DNA from: an uncultured bacterium
GTDB taxonomy: Bacteria; Verrucomicrobiota; Kiritimatiellia; RFP12; UBA1067
Length of the DNA: 55,380 nt
Assembly: GCA_902779565.1 (NCBI GenBank)
Contig: CACZCD010000004.1
Span: 1-55,380, forward strand
Direction: 5' to 3'
The translations under genes were made by a program, and so were the position numbers. Positions 31,271-39,778 of the stretch are shown piece by piece. Below the pieces are notes generated by a model. It was not told where the DNA came from. It saw only the letters and a list, made by a program, of their open reading frames with translations, and did no database searches. Position 1 is the first letter of the stretch. Every line of letters begins with the position of its first letter.

Positions 31271-33387
31271 TGTTTCTTCTCCTTGTCGTTAGATTGAGGA
31301 ATTGGTTTCAGCACAATCTGCGCGATGCGGACTTCGTTCTCCGCCTTGCTGCCGTGATGGTGACGCGGGCCAGTGAACTTCGCGCAGATACGCATTTCGC
31401 AGTTCGTGTCGTTCAGTCCCGGACGGCACAGCACCATGTTGGGCTTCCACGCATCCGAGATGTAGAAGATGTTGTTGCCGGTCTTCGGCGTCTTCACGTC
31501 CGTGAACTCGAACCATTCGTACCCCTCGCCCTTCGCGGACGGGAACTCGCCCTTCCATGTGTGCTTCGCGGAGGGGCGGTCGTAGATGCCGAACTTGAGC
31601 GGCGGGCCGAAGGGACCTGCGTTCGCCTCATCGACCGGAATGCGGATGGCCTCGCCGCAGGGGCTTTCCGCGTCCTTCAAAAGCCCGGCGGGCCCTTTGC
31701 CGCAATCGAGTGCCTTGGCGTCGAAGACGAACGCGCCGTCCATTTCACGTGGCGTATTGAGGCGGAAGCGCATCATCGAATTCTGCGACTTGCGGGCGCG
31801 GCGCACGCGATCAAGCCGCTTCGCGTCATCCTTCACCGCCGCCTCCGCTTCGTCCCACAACGCCGCCATCTTTTCCAGGTCGGGCATCGTGATGAAATCA
31901 AACTTCTCCGCCGGCGGCATGAACGTAAGGAACGCGCCGCGCGCCTTGCGGATGGCATCGAGGTGCCGCCGCGCTTTCAAGATGGGTTTGCCTGCCGCAC
32001 CAAAGTACCGATCCATGAAATCGGCGATGAGCGCGTTGGCATCTTGATACGGATCCTCAAAGAGCGTTGATTCGAGATAGTACTTGAGTTCGTACATGTC
32101 CGTGTAGGGATATTCATGCTCCAGGAACACGCCGAACACGTTGTTCTCATGGAACGTCCTGAAGGTTTCGCCGTAGGCGAACTCGCTTGCGAACGGGAAG
32201 AACACCGACGGATTCACGAACGAGATCGCATAGTCCCAGATGATGAGGTTCTTCGCGATCGCGCGCCACGACTTCAGGAAGTCAAGGAACTCGCGGTTGC
32301 AGGGATCGGTGATCGGCGCGGCCTGGTTGGAGCGCGTGTCGCAGAGCTTGACGATCACGTTGTCGCGCGGCTTCACCCCGCCCTTCGGCGGCGGCTCGGA
32401 GTAGAGGTAGGTGAGCATCGAGAAGTACAGCTCCGGACGTGTCTTCGCGATTTCGTCGGCGATTTCGTTCACGAGATTGAGGTAGAACCCCGAGAAATCG
32501 TATTTCGCCACCTCCGCCATGCACCTTTCGCACTGGCAGTATTTCTTCGAGTCATTCATCGAGAGCTCGTACACGCGCGGCGCAGGCACGCCCTTCGCCT
32601 TCGCCGCTGCGTCGCCCTTCGCGATGTTCTCGCGCAGAATCTTCAGCAGTAGCGCGCGCACTTCGGGATTGGAGATGCAGAGCTGCCCGCTCTCCACGCC
32701 GCCCGTGCGTTTCCCTTCCCAGAGCGAAAACCATTCGGGATGTTCCGTGCCGTACTTCTTCCAAGGGATCATGCGGTCGAACGTATGGCAGTGGTACGGT
32801 GGACCGTAGGTGAACTCGCCGCCCAATTCCTGCGGCACATGCGCATCGCCGTTGCGGTTCAGGCGGCGCATCATCGCAAAGCGCGGCGTGGCCTTCGCCG
32901 GATCGCCACACCGGTAGATGTCGCGGTAGCGGAACACAGGGCGCCCCGTCGCATTCAGCGCCGGCAACGCCAGCGACTTCGCCTCCGGCACGTCAGTGTC
33001 GTTGTCGTTCCAGAAACGGACGCCGACAAAGTCTTCGAGGAAATGGCTCACGGCATAGATCGCGCCATGCGAACCGCCACCGTTCAGCACTACGTCGCCG
33101 CCGAAGGAACGGATTGTCCACCGCTCGTCCTCAAGCCCGACAAGCCCCCTCGCCTTTGCAAACTCCGTGTCACCGACATGAAAGACGACCCCCTCGCATC
33201 CGCCCACGGAAACTTCGCCGTCCTCCGCCGCCTGAACGAGCCACGTCTTCAGTTCCTCCGCCGCCGTGCGCTCCCACGGCTTCGGCGTGACCGGCAGCGA
33301 TACGGAAAACGGAGCGGCGACGACGCTTCCGCATAGTGCCACGTACAGAGCCGCAAGAGGCAGCAATCCAATCCTGTACCTTCCCAT
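31267..33387 (-). CDS. Exported DUF4838 protein, GH67-like fold
   Basis: A 706-residue protein with a signal peptide ('LLPLAALYVALCGSVVAA'). The N-terminal third ('FSVSLPVTPKPWERTAAEELKTWL' split, 'LNGGGSHGAIYAVSHFLEDFVGVRFW') is the alpha-glucuronidase N-domain-like fold often paired with DUF4838. The central barrel contains 'SMNDSKKYCQCERCMAEVA', 'GFYLNLVNEIADEI' and 'LEHEYPYTDMYELKYYLEST', typical of DUF4838, a family of predicted glycoside hydrolases common in gut Lentisphaerota/Kiritimatiellota. A C-terminal ~180-residue beta domain follows. ATG at 33385-33387 is preferred to a frame 17 codons longer because it begins the signal peptide. Substrate unknown. Confidence 0.82.
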   Translation of the reverse strand: MGRYRIGLLPLAALYVALCGSVVAAPFSVSLPVTPKPWERTAAEELKTWLVQAAEDGEVSVGGCEGVVFHVGDTEFAKARGLVGLEDERWTIRSFGGDVVLNGGGSHGAIYAVSHFLEDFVGVRFWNDNDTDVPEAKSLALPALNATGRPVFRYRDIYRCGDPAKATPRFAMMRRLNRNGDAHVPQELGGEFTYGPPYHCHTFDRMIPWKKYGTEHPEWFSLWEGKRTGGVESGQLCISNPEVRALLLKILRENIAKGDAAAKAKGVPAPRVYELSMNDSKKYCQCERCMAEVAKYDFSGFYLNLVNEIADEIAKTRPELYFSMLTYLYSEPPPKGGVKPRDNVIVKLCDTRSNQAAPITDPCNREFLDFLKSWRAIAKNLIIWDYAISFVNPSVFFPFASEFAYGETFRTFHENNVFGVFLEHEYPYTDMYELKYYLESTLFEDPYQDANALIADFMDRYFGAAGKPILKARRHLDAIRKARGAFLTFMPPAEKFDFITMPDLEKMAALWDEAEAAVKDDAKRLDRVRRARKSQNSMMRFRLNTPREMDGAFVFDAKALDCGKGPAGLLKDAESPCGEAIRIPVDEANAGPFGPPLKFGIYDRPSAKHTWKGEFPSAKGEGYEWFEFTDVKTPKTGNNIFYISDAWKPNMVLCRPGLNDTNCEMRICAKFTGPRHHHGSKAENEVRIAQIVLKPIPQSNDKEKKQ

Positions 33388-33463
33388 TGCGGTATAAAGT
33401 AGCACACCCGCGTCCCACCATGCAAGCGGAAACCGCACAAAGGTACGTTAAAGGTACGTTATC

Positions 33464-34585
33464 TCAAAACGTGTCGCCGATCTTCCAGGTCGTTCCGAGG
33501 ACAATCCCGTCGGGGAATGGCCTCCCGTGCAGATACGTGCGCACGGCCTTCGCAAGCGCCGCACCATGGGCGATGGGATCCATCTCAAGCCTCGTCAGCG
33601 GCTGGTCCCATATCGGGAGGTGCCCCTTGTTCACGAACGATGCGACGAACACATCCTCCGGGATGCGGATTCCGTGCCGGCGCAACGCAAGCAGTCCGCC
33701 CTGCGCCAGATAGTCGTCCGTAAACACTATGACGTCCGGCAGAGGCGGCCTGCCGTGCTTGAACCATCCGTCGATGATCGCGTATGATTCCTTGGCAACG
33801 CCTTCCGGGTCAAGACCGGCCGATGTGCGTTCCGTTCGCACCTCCACGCCCATGATGCGCAGCCGCTCCGCCACGTCAAACGCAGCAAGATTGCATTGCA
33901 GCTGCACGACCGAACGGACATTGCGACGGGCGCAGGTGAGGATGAAGTCCTTTGCAGCCAGACCGCTGGAGAACTTGACAAGCCCCACGCAGTTCGCCGC
34001 GCCTGACGGGGCGGTCTGCGTATCGTAGTCGATGACCACAAACGGCCAGCCGGCATCCTCGATCATCTTTCGGGATGTCGCGTCCATGCCGTTCTCCAGA
34101 ATCAGGTCCCACCGTTCCTTCAACAGTTCCTCAATCTGCAGATAGCTGTTTTTTCCGCGGCATCTGCTGATTGCGATGGTGGAAACGCCGCCCTTCTCGT
34201 GAAGAAGTCTCGTCCGCAGTTCCGAAATCACCCGGTCGGTATGGTAGCAGAAGTAGGGATTGTGCGAAAAGAAGAGTACACGCCAGCGGACGACGTTTCC
34301 CGTCCGCGCCAGCACGACCGACCCGACATGCCGCCGCGTACGGATCCACCCCTCGCCAGAAAGGCGACGGAGCGCCATGCGTGCAACCTTCTCGCTGACA
34401 TCCGCCGCTACTGAAAGCTCGAGGATGCCCGGCAACACGTCGCCAGGCTGGTACCTTCCTTTGACAATTGCAGCCTTGAGCCGCTCGACGAGCTGATCCG
34501 ATAGAGGAACCCCAGACTCGCGATCAAGCGTAAAATCCGATCCCGAGACGCTCCCCATTCGTTCGCCTGCCCTTTTCCTTCCCAT
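33464..34585 (-). CDS. GntR-type DNA-binding regulator with LacI-like sensor domain
   Basis: A 373-residue regulator. Residues about 20-90 are a GntR winged helix ('PLSDQLVERLKAAIVKGRYQPGDVLPGILELSVAADVSEKVARMALRRL'-type pattern, split here by length limits only in reading). The rest is a periplasmic-binding-protein-like sugar sensor ('VVIDYDTQTAPSGAANCVGL', 'DVIVFTDDYLAQGGLLALRRHGIRIPEDV'), the AraR architecture. Such proteins usually repress glycan-use genes until a sugar binds. It sits 76 bases upstream of the DUF4838 gene and most likely controls that operon and itself. ATG at 34583-34585 is chosen (GGAG eight bases upstream); a GTG four codons earlier is possible. Confidence 0.85.
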   Translation of the reverse strand: MGRKRAGERMGSVSGSDFTLDRESGVPLSDQLVERLKAAIVKGRYQPGDVLPGILELSVAADVSEKVARMALRRLSGEGWIRTRRHVGSVVLARTGNVVRWRVLFFSHNPYFCYHTDRVISELRTRLLHEKGGVSTIAISRCRGKNSYLQIEELLKERWDLILENGMDATSRKMIEDAGWPFVVIDYDTQTAPSGAANCVGLVKFSSGLAAKDFILTCARRNVRSVVQLQCNLAAFDVAERLRIMGVEVRTERTSAGLDPEGVAKESYAIIDGWFKHGRPPLPDVIVFTDDYLAQGGLLALRRHGIRIPEDVFVASFVNKGHLPIWDQPLTRLEMDPIAHGAALAKAVRTYLHGRPFPDGIVLGTTWKIGDTF

Positions 34586-34619
34586 TGGCCACTCCACACC
34601 TTCTCTCTGATTTCTGGAG

Positions 34620-34625
34620 ATTATA
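34620..34625 (-). promoter_or_regulatory. Extended -10 promoter for the regulator
   Basis: Minus strand CTTGTGGTATAATCTC: TGG-TATAAT. It probably also serves the downstream DUF4838-LamG-GH43/36 operon. Confidence 0.75.
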
Positions 34626-34721
34626 CCACAAGTCAGCTTATTCGGATCTTCCCCTTCAGCTCCGCCCCTTGCTTGGCATCACGGACACATCACGGACTCT
34701 GAACGATCTGAAAACGGACGA

Positions 34722-34746
34722 GCGGTCGCGGGGCGACCGCCCTACC
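34722..34746. repeat. REP-like hairpin followed by CCTACC
   Basis: GCGGTCGC-GGG-GCGACCGC is a perfect eight-pair stem, followed by CCTACC. The same design, hairpin plus CTACC, occurs inside the beta-galactosidase gene at 38871-38923. Confidence 0.8.
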
Positions 34747-34750
34747 ACGG

Positions 34751-34790
34751 CCAATCCACCAATCCCCCAATCCTCCACTCCTCCAATCAC
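34751..34790. repeat. Octamer array F
   Basis: Five 8-base units: ccaatcca, ccaatccc, ccaatcct, ccactcct, ccaatcac. It lies about 35 bases after the stop of the nitroreductase gene, next to the REP-like hairpin. Confidence 0.9.
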
Positions 34791-34824
34791 CCAAAACAGG
34801 CAACCACACAGTGACCGGCGAAAC

Positions 34825-35634
34825 TCATAAGATGTCCACGGGCATGGGGCTAGGACGCGTAACACGGGCGTAGGCAACGGCCGGAGGGCCAAAGAGAAGG
34901 ACGGCGCCAACCATATGACCTTTGGGGATCTTCAGGGCACGCCGGAACCGCCGAATCCATTTGAAGGCATGTACGGCAAAGCCGCCCCAGCAGGTTCCAA
35001 GTCCGTTTGCCTGCGCCAGCAGATCGAAATAGCTGAGCGCGATCCACGGATCCGCTTCGCGGCAAGGCGCATCCTTGGGAGTGGAGGCCACGATCATGTA
35101 AGGCGCGTTGCGGAACACCACATCGTCGCCACGCATGATTTCATCCATGTAGCGGCGGAAGCCCGGATAGAACAGCTTGAGGAGACCCGTGCGAACGACC
35201 TTCTGCGCCGTCTTCGACATCTCGCTGCGGAACCATTCCATGCGCGCCGAATCCCGCACCACGGTGAAATGGAGCCGATGGTCATTGCATCCCGTCGGCA
35301 TCCAGGCGAGCGAATCGACAAGCCGCGTCCAGACCTCCTCGGGAATCGGTTCCTTCCCCCACTGACGGACGCTCCGGCGCTGCCGGATGAGCGCCGCCTC
35401 CGCAGCGCCTCCCGGAATCGGCGCCACTTCCAGCGTATCGGCGAAGCCAACGTCATGGCAGGTTACGGCCCCCTGTGCGCAGACGGCAAGGCAGTGCTGG
35501 CAGTTCAGGCAGAAATCCTCGTCCTCCGGCCGGACGCCCGGGAAGCCGTCCGCGCCCGCCGTCAGCACATGAACGGGGCAATCGCGCACGCAAGCGCCGC
35601 ACGCAACACATTTTTCCCTGTCGATACCGATCAT
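34825..35634 (-). CDS. Ferredoxin-nitroreductase fusion
   Basis: A 269-residue protein with two 4Fe-4S motifs at the N-terminus ('CVACGACVRDCP' and 'CLNCQHCLAVCAQGA') followed by an FMN-dependent nitroreductase domain ('LIRQRRSVRQWGKEPIPEE', 'NAPYMIVAS', 'DLLAQANGLGTCWGGF'). Such fusions reduce flavin-bound substrates with electrons delivered through the ferredoxin part and are common in strict anaerobes. A start 40 codons further up is open, but it would overlap the upstream gene; ATG at 35632-35634 begins 22 bases after that gene and directly before the first cluster motif. The physiological substrate is unknown. Confidence 0.88.
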   Translation of the reverse strand: MIGIDREKCVACGACVRDCPVHVLTAGADGFPGVRPEDEDFCLNCQHCLAVCAQGAVTCHDVGFADTLEVAPIPGGAAEAALIRQRRSVRQWGKEPIPEEVWTRLVDSLAWMPTGCNDHRLHFTVVRDSARMEWFRSEMSKTAQKVVRTGLLKLFYPGFRRYMDEIMRGDDVVFRNAPYMIVASTPKDAPCREADPWIALSYFDLLAQANGLGTCWGGFAVHAFKWIRRFRRALKIPKGHMVGAVLLFGPPAVAYARVTRPSPMPVDIL

Positions 35635-35656
35635 GGCCTGCCCACCATTCGAAACA

Positions 35657-36793
35657 TCATCGTGCCGGACCCGCACCTTCCCGGCGAATGAAATCGACGC
35701 ATTCTCCGGCAGAGGCGAACACGCGCGTTCCGGGTGGCGCGAAAGCCGCCGCATTTCCCCAGGCGAGCACCTTGCCGCCCGCCGCAGCGAACGTCTCGAC
35801 CAGCTCGCGCGCCTGCCCGGAGAGCTTCAACTTGTAGAACGGCGCGTACCCGGCCGGCAGCACGAGATAGTCCACGCGGTCGAGCTGGCCCGTGAGGATC
35901 TCATCGGACGTCATCGGGAAGAAATCCACACCTTCGCACGCGTCGATGTCAAGAAGGGCGCGCGCCGTCTCCACCCCGCCCATCCCGGACGAGAACGCAC
36001 CGACAACGAGCGAACGCGGACGGCGGATGCGCGTCGGGAACGTCACTTCGCGTCCCAGCACGAAGCGGAACGCGCCCTTGACGAGTCCGAGCGAAAAGAC
36101 GTTGGCCTCGGGATGGCACGCAATGGCGAAAAGACGCCCCTTGCCGTAGGTTCCGCCGACAAGGGCGATGTTGCCGAACATCTGGAGCTTGGACTTCGGG
36201 CAGTCGAAATCGCTTGCGTAGGTGGCCCACACCTCGACCTTCGCGTCGGGCACGGCGTTGGTGGACGGCACGAGTATCGGTCCGGCGTGGTAGCTCACCT
36301 TGTATTCGCCCGGCTCCATGCCCAATGCCGCCGCCCCCTTCTCGTTCAGCGCGATCGGCATCATGAAACCGTCCTTGTTCCCGATGCGGTTGTACGGTAT
36401 GAGACCGATACCCCGGGCGGGATCGCCCTTCTCCTCAAGGGCCAGACAGCAACCAGCGCACGTGTCGATGTAACCGCCGCCCCTGCGCACGAAATCGCGT
36501 ATCCGCGCCGCACCTTCCGGCCCAAGATCCTTCTTTTCGACGACAGATGCGCCGCCAGGAATGATCAGCACCTCCGCGCGATCCAAGGCGCCCGCCCGTA
36601 TCATGGCGGAATCGACAAGCATCAGATCGAGTTCCGGTGACGATTCCACAAGCTGAAGCCATGAGACGCATCCTCGTCCCCGTGGACCGAGACCCGTGAA
36701 GACGGCGGTTTTCACCGCTGCCGCCGACGCGCTAAAGATCAACGCGGCCGCGACGAACGCGAACCACAATCTCGAATTTCGATTAACCCCCAT
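35657..36793 (-). CDS. Exported protein with two class I amidotransferase-like (BPL_N/ThuA-type) domains
   Basis: A 378-residue protein with a signal peptide (about 1-26). Two Rossmann-like domains of the glutamine-amidotransferase superfamily follow. The first has 'LIIPGGASVVEKKDLGPEGAARI', then 'GGGYIDTCAGCCLAL' where a catalytic Cys would lie, as in the BPL_N family (biotin-protein-ligase N-terminal-like). The second (about 260-378) has 'DYLVLPAGYAPF' and 'GGKVLAWGNAAAF'. No confirmed enzymatic role is known for exported members; in PVC and Bacteroidota genomes they often sit beside glycosidases. SD AAAGGAGAC precedes the ATG. Confidence 0.75.
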   Translation of the reverse strand: MGVNRNSRLWFAFVAAALIFSASAAAVKTAVFTGLGPRGRGCVSWLQLVESSPELDLMLVDSAMIRAGALDRAEVLIIPGGASVVEKKDLGPEGAARIRDFVRRGGGYIDTCAGCCLALEEKGDPARGIGLIPYNRIGNKDGFMMPIALNEKGAAALGMEPGEYKVSYHAGPILVPSTNAVPDAKVEVWATYASDFDCPKSKLQMFGNIALVGGTYGKGRLFAIACHPEANVFSLGLVKGAFRFVLGREVTFPTRIRRPRSLVVGAFSSGMGGVETARALLDIDACEGVDFFPMTSDEILTGQLDRVDYLVLPAGYAPFYKLKLSGQARELVETFAAAGGKVLAWGNAAAFAPPGTRVFASAGECVDFIRREGAGPAR

Positions 36794-36811
36794 TCCTGTC
36801 TCCTTTCCGGT

Positions 36812-39757
36812 TCATTCACTCTCTCGAATCCATTTGGCCTGAATTATATCACAAGACGCGACGACGGCGTGACGTTCGCCATGCGCAAGCCATCTCATCA
36901 GGTTCGCACGGAACGACGCGCTCTCGGGTGTGGTGCCGGAGATGTCCAGCCCGGAGATATAAATCTCGCGTCCGCCGTCGGCACGCACTTTCGCCGCCAG
37001 ATAAAGATACGCGTCCTTCAGTCCTTCGCCGACAATCACGTAGTCCTCTTCGGCGTAGCCGACCACCGGAAGCCTCTCGCCCTCCTTGATGAGGCGGAAG
37101 AGGATCGGCGAGAGGAATGGTTCGTACGGAAAATCGCCGAAACAGGCGTGAGGCTTCACCGCCGTACCGACCTGCTTGCCGAGCCACCACCAGCCCATCG
37201 TGAAGTTGGCCTTGTCCGAGCGGTTGCCGACAACAAGCAGGTTCTTGCCCGCGCGCCGCGCCGCATCGGCTTCCTTCGAGCCGTAATCCGCGACAACGAC
37301 GCTCTCCGGATCGTCAGGCGTCTCCGACTTCGGAAAGAACCAGAAGTCCCAGGAATTGGCGAGACCCGCAAGCGCGACCTGCAACGTCGCCTTCACCGGC
37401 TTCTCGACAGATGGCACCCGCACGCGCATGCGCGCGAGGATCCGCATCGGCCCGCGCGGCTGAGCGCCTACGGACTTCTCGCCCGTGACGAGCGTCGCGC
37501 CTTCAGGCGAAACAAAACGCCAGACCAAAACGCCATCGTCGATTTCGAGATCCTCGTCATAGTGGGAAAGCATGATGTCGAGAGGGATCTCATCGCCTGC
37601 GGCATACACTCTGTTCGTCGCTTCGCGCACGCCCACGTGGGACGAGCAGTACACAAGCCCGTCCGGGTATGGATCGCCCCGACGGTCCGCCGGTCCGTCG
37701 TTGTCGATGAGAAGGCAAGACGAGGAATTGTAGACCGCCGCCTCTGCGACAGTCGTGCCGCCGCGCTTCGGCTGCCAGAACGGCGTGAACATCCCCTGCG
37801 CCGTATAGACGCCGGAGGCTTTGTTGAAAACGGTGGAGTCGACAATCGTCCAGAAAACGTATCCGTCACAGAACGGATCGGCACGCGCCGCCTCGATGCC
37901 GTTCTTCTGCCAGTATTTCTGAAGTGCATGCTGCGCGTCCTGCAAACGGTCGAGCCAACCGTCGGAGAGTCCGGCGTGGGCGAGGTGCGCACGCCGCTGC
38001 GAACGCGTCATCGGCGGCGCGAGGACGCCGCTCCACTTCGACTCGTCGCGGCAGTCGGCTTTCGCCGCGAGGTTCAGGTATTCGTGCGCGACAAGCGGCA
38101 CGGGCGGATCGATCGCGCCGCGCCGCCAGCTCGTGAGCGGACCGTTCGCGAAGTCGCTCGTGCCGCGCCCCCAGTCAGGGCGTAGGTAGCTCCCGCCATC
38201 CTGCTCGATCGCAAGGCTCCCCGGGTCGAGCTCCTTGTGGAAACGGTATAGGAGACGACCGGCCTCTGGACCCAACGTGCCCTCGTTGCCGACGCCACGC
38301 ACGGCGTACGAGACGTTCCGCCGCAGCGCGACGAAGGCGTCGTAGGCGTCGCGCAGCGGATCGTAGTCGAAATGGTCGTTCGGTTCGTCCGCGTAGTAGG
38401 CGAGTTCCGGTGCAAGCAGGACGCCCGCCTCGTCCGCTGCGTCGAAGTACTCGGGCTGTTCGTAGTGGGTGTGCATGCGCACATAGTTGAAACCGGCGGC
38501 CTTCAGCATCTTCAGGTGCGCAAGGTGGAAGGCCCTGTCCGCCGGCGAAACGCCCGTCGCGGGATACACGGAGTTGTCGCCGCATCCCCGTATGTAGAAC
38601 GGCTTGTCGTTCAGGTAGAAGTCTTTGCCCCGCACCTCGAGCTTCCTTACGCCGAAGCGCTCAAGCCGCGAATGGAACACCTTCCCGTCCGCCGCGACAA
38701 GGTCAACCCGCGCCGTGTACAGGTTGGGATGCGCCGGCGACCAGGCGCGAAAATTCCGGAGCGGAACTGCAAGTTGAACGTGCAGAGTTGAGAGTTGAGA
38801 ATTGAAAGAATGGTCTCGGGGCAATTCAACAGTCATCGTCTTGTCTTCAACAGCGACGCGGATCTGGTAGGGCGCGTTGTCCTCAACGCGCCGTTCGGCG
38901 GCTTGGGGACAAGCCGCCCTACCTTGACTAGCCGCCCTGCCAACGGTGATATGCGCCACCGCCTCCCGTCGGTCAAAATCACCCCGAACCCAGGCATCAT
39001 CGATGAAGACAGCCGGCGTCGCCTCGATTTCGACATCACGAACGATGCCGCCCCAGCGGTTCTTGCCGCTCGCGATGCCGCCGCGGGCCGCGACGGCGTT
39101 GTCTGCGCAGATCATCACGAGCGCGGTCTCGCCCGGCTTCGCGAAATCCGTGATCTCCCATTTCCAGGCACCGACACCGGCGTCAAAGAGCGCCACGGCA
39201 TGTCCGTTCACATAGCACCAGCCGCGAGAGCGTATGCCGCCGACCTTGAGCCAGAGGCGACTGCCCTCCCAGTCCGCAGGAATCGCCACGTCCTTCCTGT
39301 ACCAGCACGCCCCCGCGTAGAAATGGCGCAGCTCCTGTTCAATAGAGTCGGTGCAAAGGTGCGGAACGCCCTTGCCGGGCTCGCCGATGCCGCTCGCTTC
39401 CCAGCATCCGGGGACGGTGACGCGGTGAACGAAGTCCGTGCCGGACGAGGCATACCACTTGTTGCGCTGCCCGCCCCAACGGATGCCGTACTGAATCTCC
39501 TGCAGCGACCGCCCGGCCACGGCGCCGTGCGGACGCTTGACAAGTTCCCATTCGCCCGCAAGCGAAATAGACTTCGTTCCCTCGGCCCTGACAGGCGGGT
39601 TGACGACGGCTGGATGGCGCGCGATCCCCGCCCAGACATCGCCGCCCGACACACCGGCCTTCCGCCGGAAATCCGACAGCGCGTCGTCCCATCCGGCCTG
39701 CACCGACAAGGCGGAAAACAGAATTGCCGCCGCCGTCTCAAAGCCAATCATTCTCAT
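36812..39757 (-). CDS. Exported GH2 beta-galactosidase-like enzyme with repeat-derived inserts
   Basis: A 981-residue exported GH2 enzyme: signal peptide (about 1-22), sugar-binding jelly roll with 'GTDFVHRVTVPGCWE', immunoglobulin-like domain, TIM barrel, and an extended C-terminal region including an amidotransferase-like fold. The acid/base Glu492 ('GVGNEG') and nucleophile Glu559 ('VAHEYLNL') are present. Retaining beta-galactosidase or a related activity is expected. Two stretches are foreign: residues about 273-298 are encoded by paired REP-like hairpins, and about 316-330 by six in-frame heptamer units. Both keep the frame open. ATG at 39755-39757 is chosen; a TTG six codons up is less likely. 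It starts 21 bases after der. Confidence 0.88.
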   Translation of the reverse strand: MRMIGFETAAAILFSALSVQAGWDDALSDFRRKAGVSGGDVWAGIARHPAVVNPPVRAEGTKSISLAGEWELVKRPHGAVAGRSLQEIQYGIRWGGQRNKWYASSGTDFVHRVTVPGCWEASGIGEPGKGVPHLCTDSIEQELRHFYAGACWYRKDVAIPADWEGSRLWLKVGGIRSRGWCYVNGHAVALFDAGVGAWKWEITDFAKPGETALVMICADNAVAARGGIASGKNRWGGIVRDVEIEATPAVFIDDAWVRGDFDRREAVAHITVGRAASQGRAACPQAAERRVEDNAPYQIRVAVEDKTMTVELPRDHSFNSQLSTLHVQLAVPLRNFRAWSPAHPNLYTARVDLVAADGKVFHSRLERFGVRKLEVRGKDFYLNDKPFYIRGCGDNSVYPATGVSPADRAFHLAHLKMLKAAGFNYVRMHTHYEQPEYFDAADEAGVLLAPELAYYADEPNDHFDYDPLRDAYDAFVALRRNVSYAVRGVGNEGTLGPEAGRLLYRFHKELDPGSLAIEQDGGSYLRPDWGRGTSDFANGPLTSWRRGAIDPPVPLVAHEYLNLAAKADCRDESKWSGVLAPPMTRSQRRAHLAHAGLSDGWLDRLQDAQHALQKYWQKNGIEAARADPFCDGYVFWTIVDSTVFNKASGVYTAQGMFTPFWQPKRGGTTVAEAAVYNSSSCLLIDNDGPADRRGDPYPDGLVYCSSHVGVREATNRVYAAGDEIPLDIMLSHYDEDLEIDDGVLVWRFVSPEGATLVTGEKSVGAQPRGPMRILARMRVRVPSVEKPVKATLQVALAGLANSWDFWFFPKSETPDDPESVVVADYGSKEADAARRAGKNLLVVGNRSDKANFTMGWWWLGKQVGTAVKPHACFGDFPYEPFLSPILFRLIKEGERLPVVGYAEEDYVIVGEGLKDAYLYLAAKVRADGGREIYISGLDISGTTPESASFRANLMRWLAHGERHAVVASCDIIQAKWIRESE
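36843..36848 (-). promoter_or_regulatory. Extended -10 promoter inside the end of the GH2 gene
   Basis: Minus strand CTTGTGATATAATTCA: TGA-TATAAT, about 49 bases before the start of the amidotransferase-like gene and within the last 13 codons of the GH2 gene. It could give separate expression of the downstream pair. Confidence 0.5.
38770..38811. repeat. Heptamer array G, in frame inside the GH2 gene
   Basis: Six units in exact register: caagttg, aacgtgc, agagttg, agagttg, agaattg, aaagaat. Length 42 bases equals 14 codons, so the frame is kept. In the coding direction it reads without stops ('NSQLSTLHVQ'). Confidence 0.85.
38866..38941. repeat. Paired REP-like hairpins inside the GH2 gene
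   Basis: GGCGCGTTG-TCCT-CAACGCGCC (38871-38892) and GGCGGCTTG-GGGA-CAAGCCGCC (38897-38918) are two perfect nine-pair hairpins, followed by CTACC and a partial third copy. They encode an Ala/Arg-rich insert (around 'GRAASQGRAACPQAAERR'). Confidence 0.85.
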
Positions 39758-39778
39758 GCTCTTCACCAGCCCCAAGCT

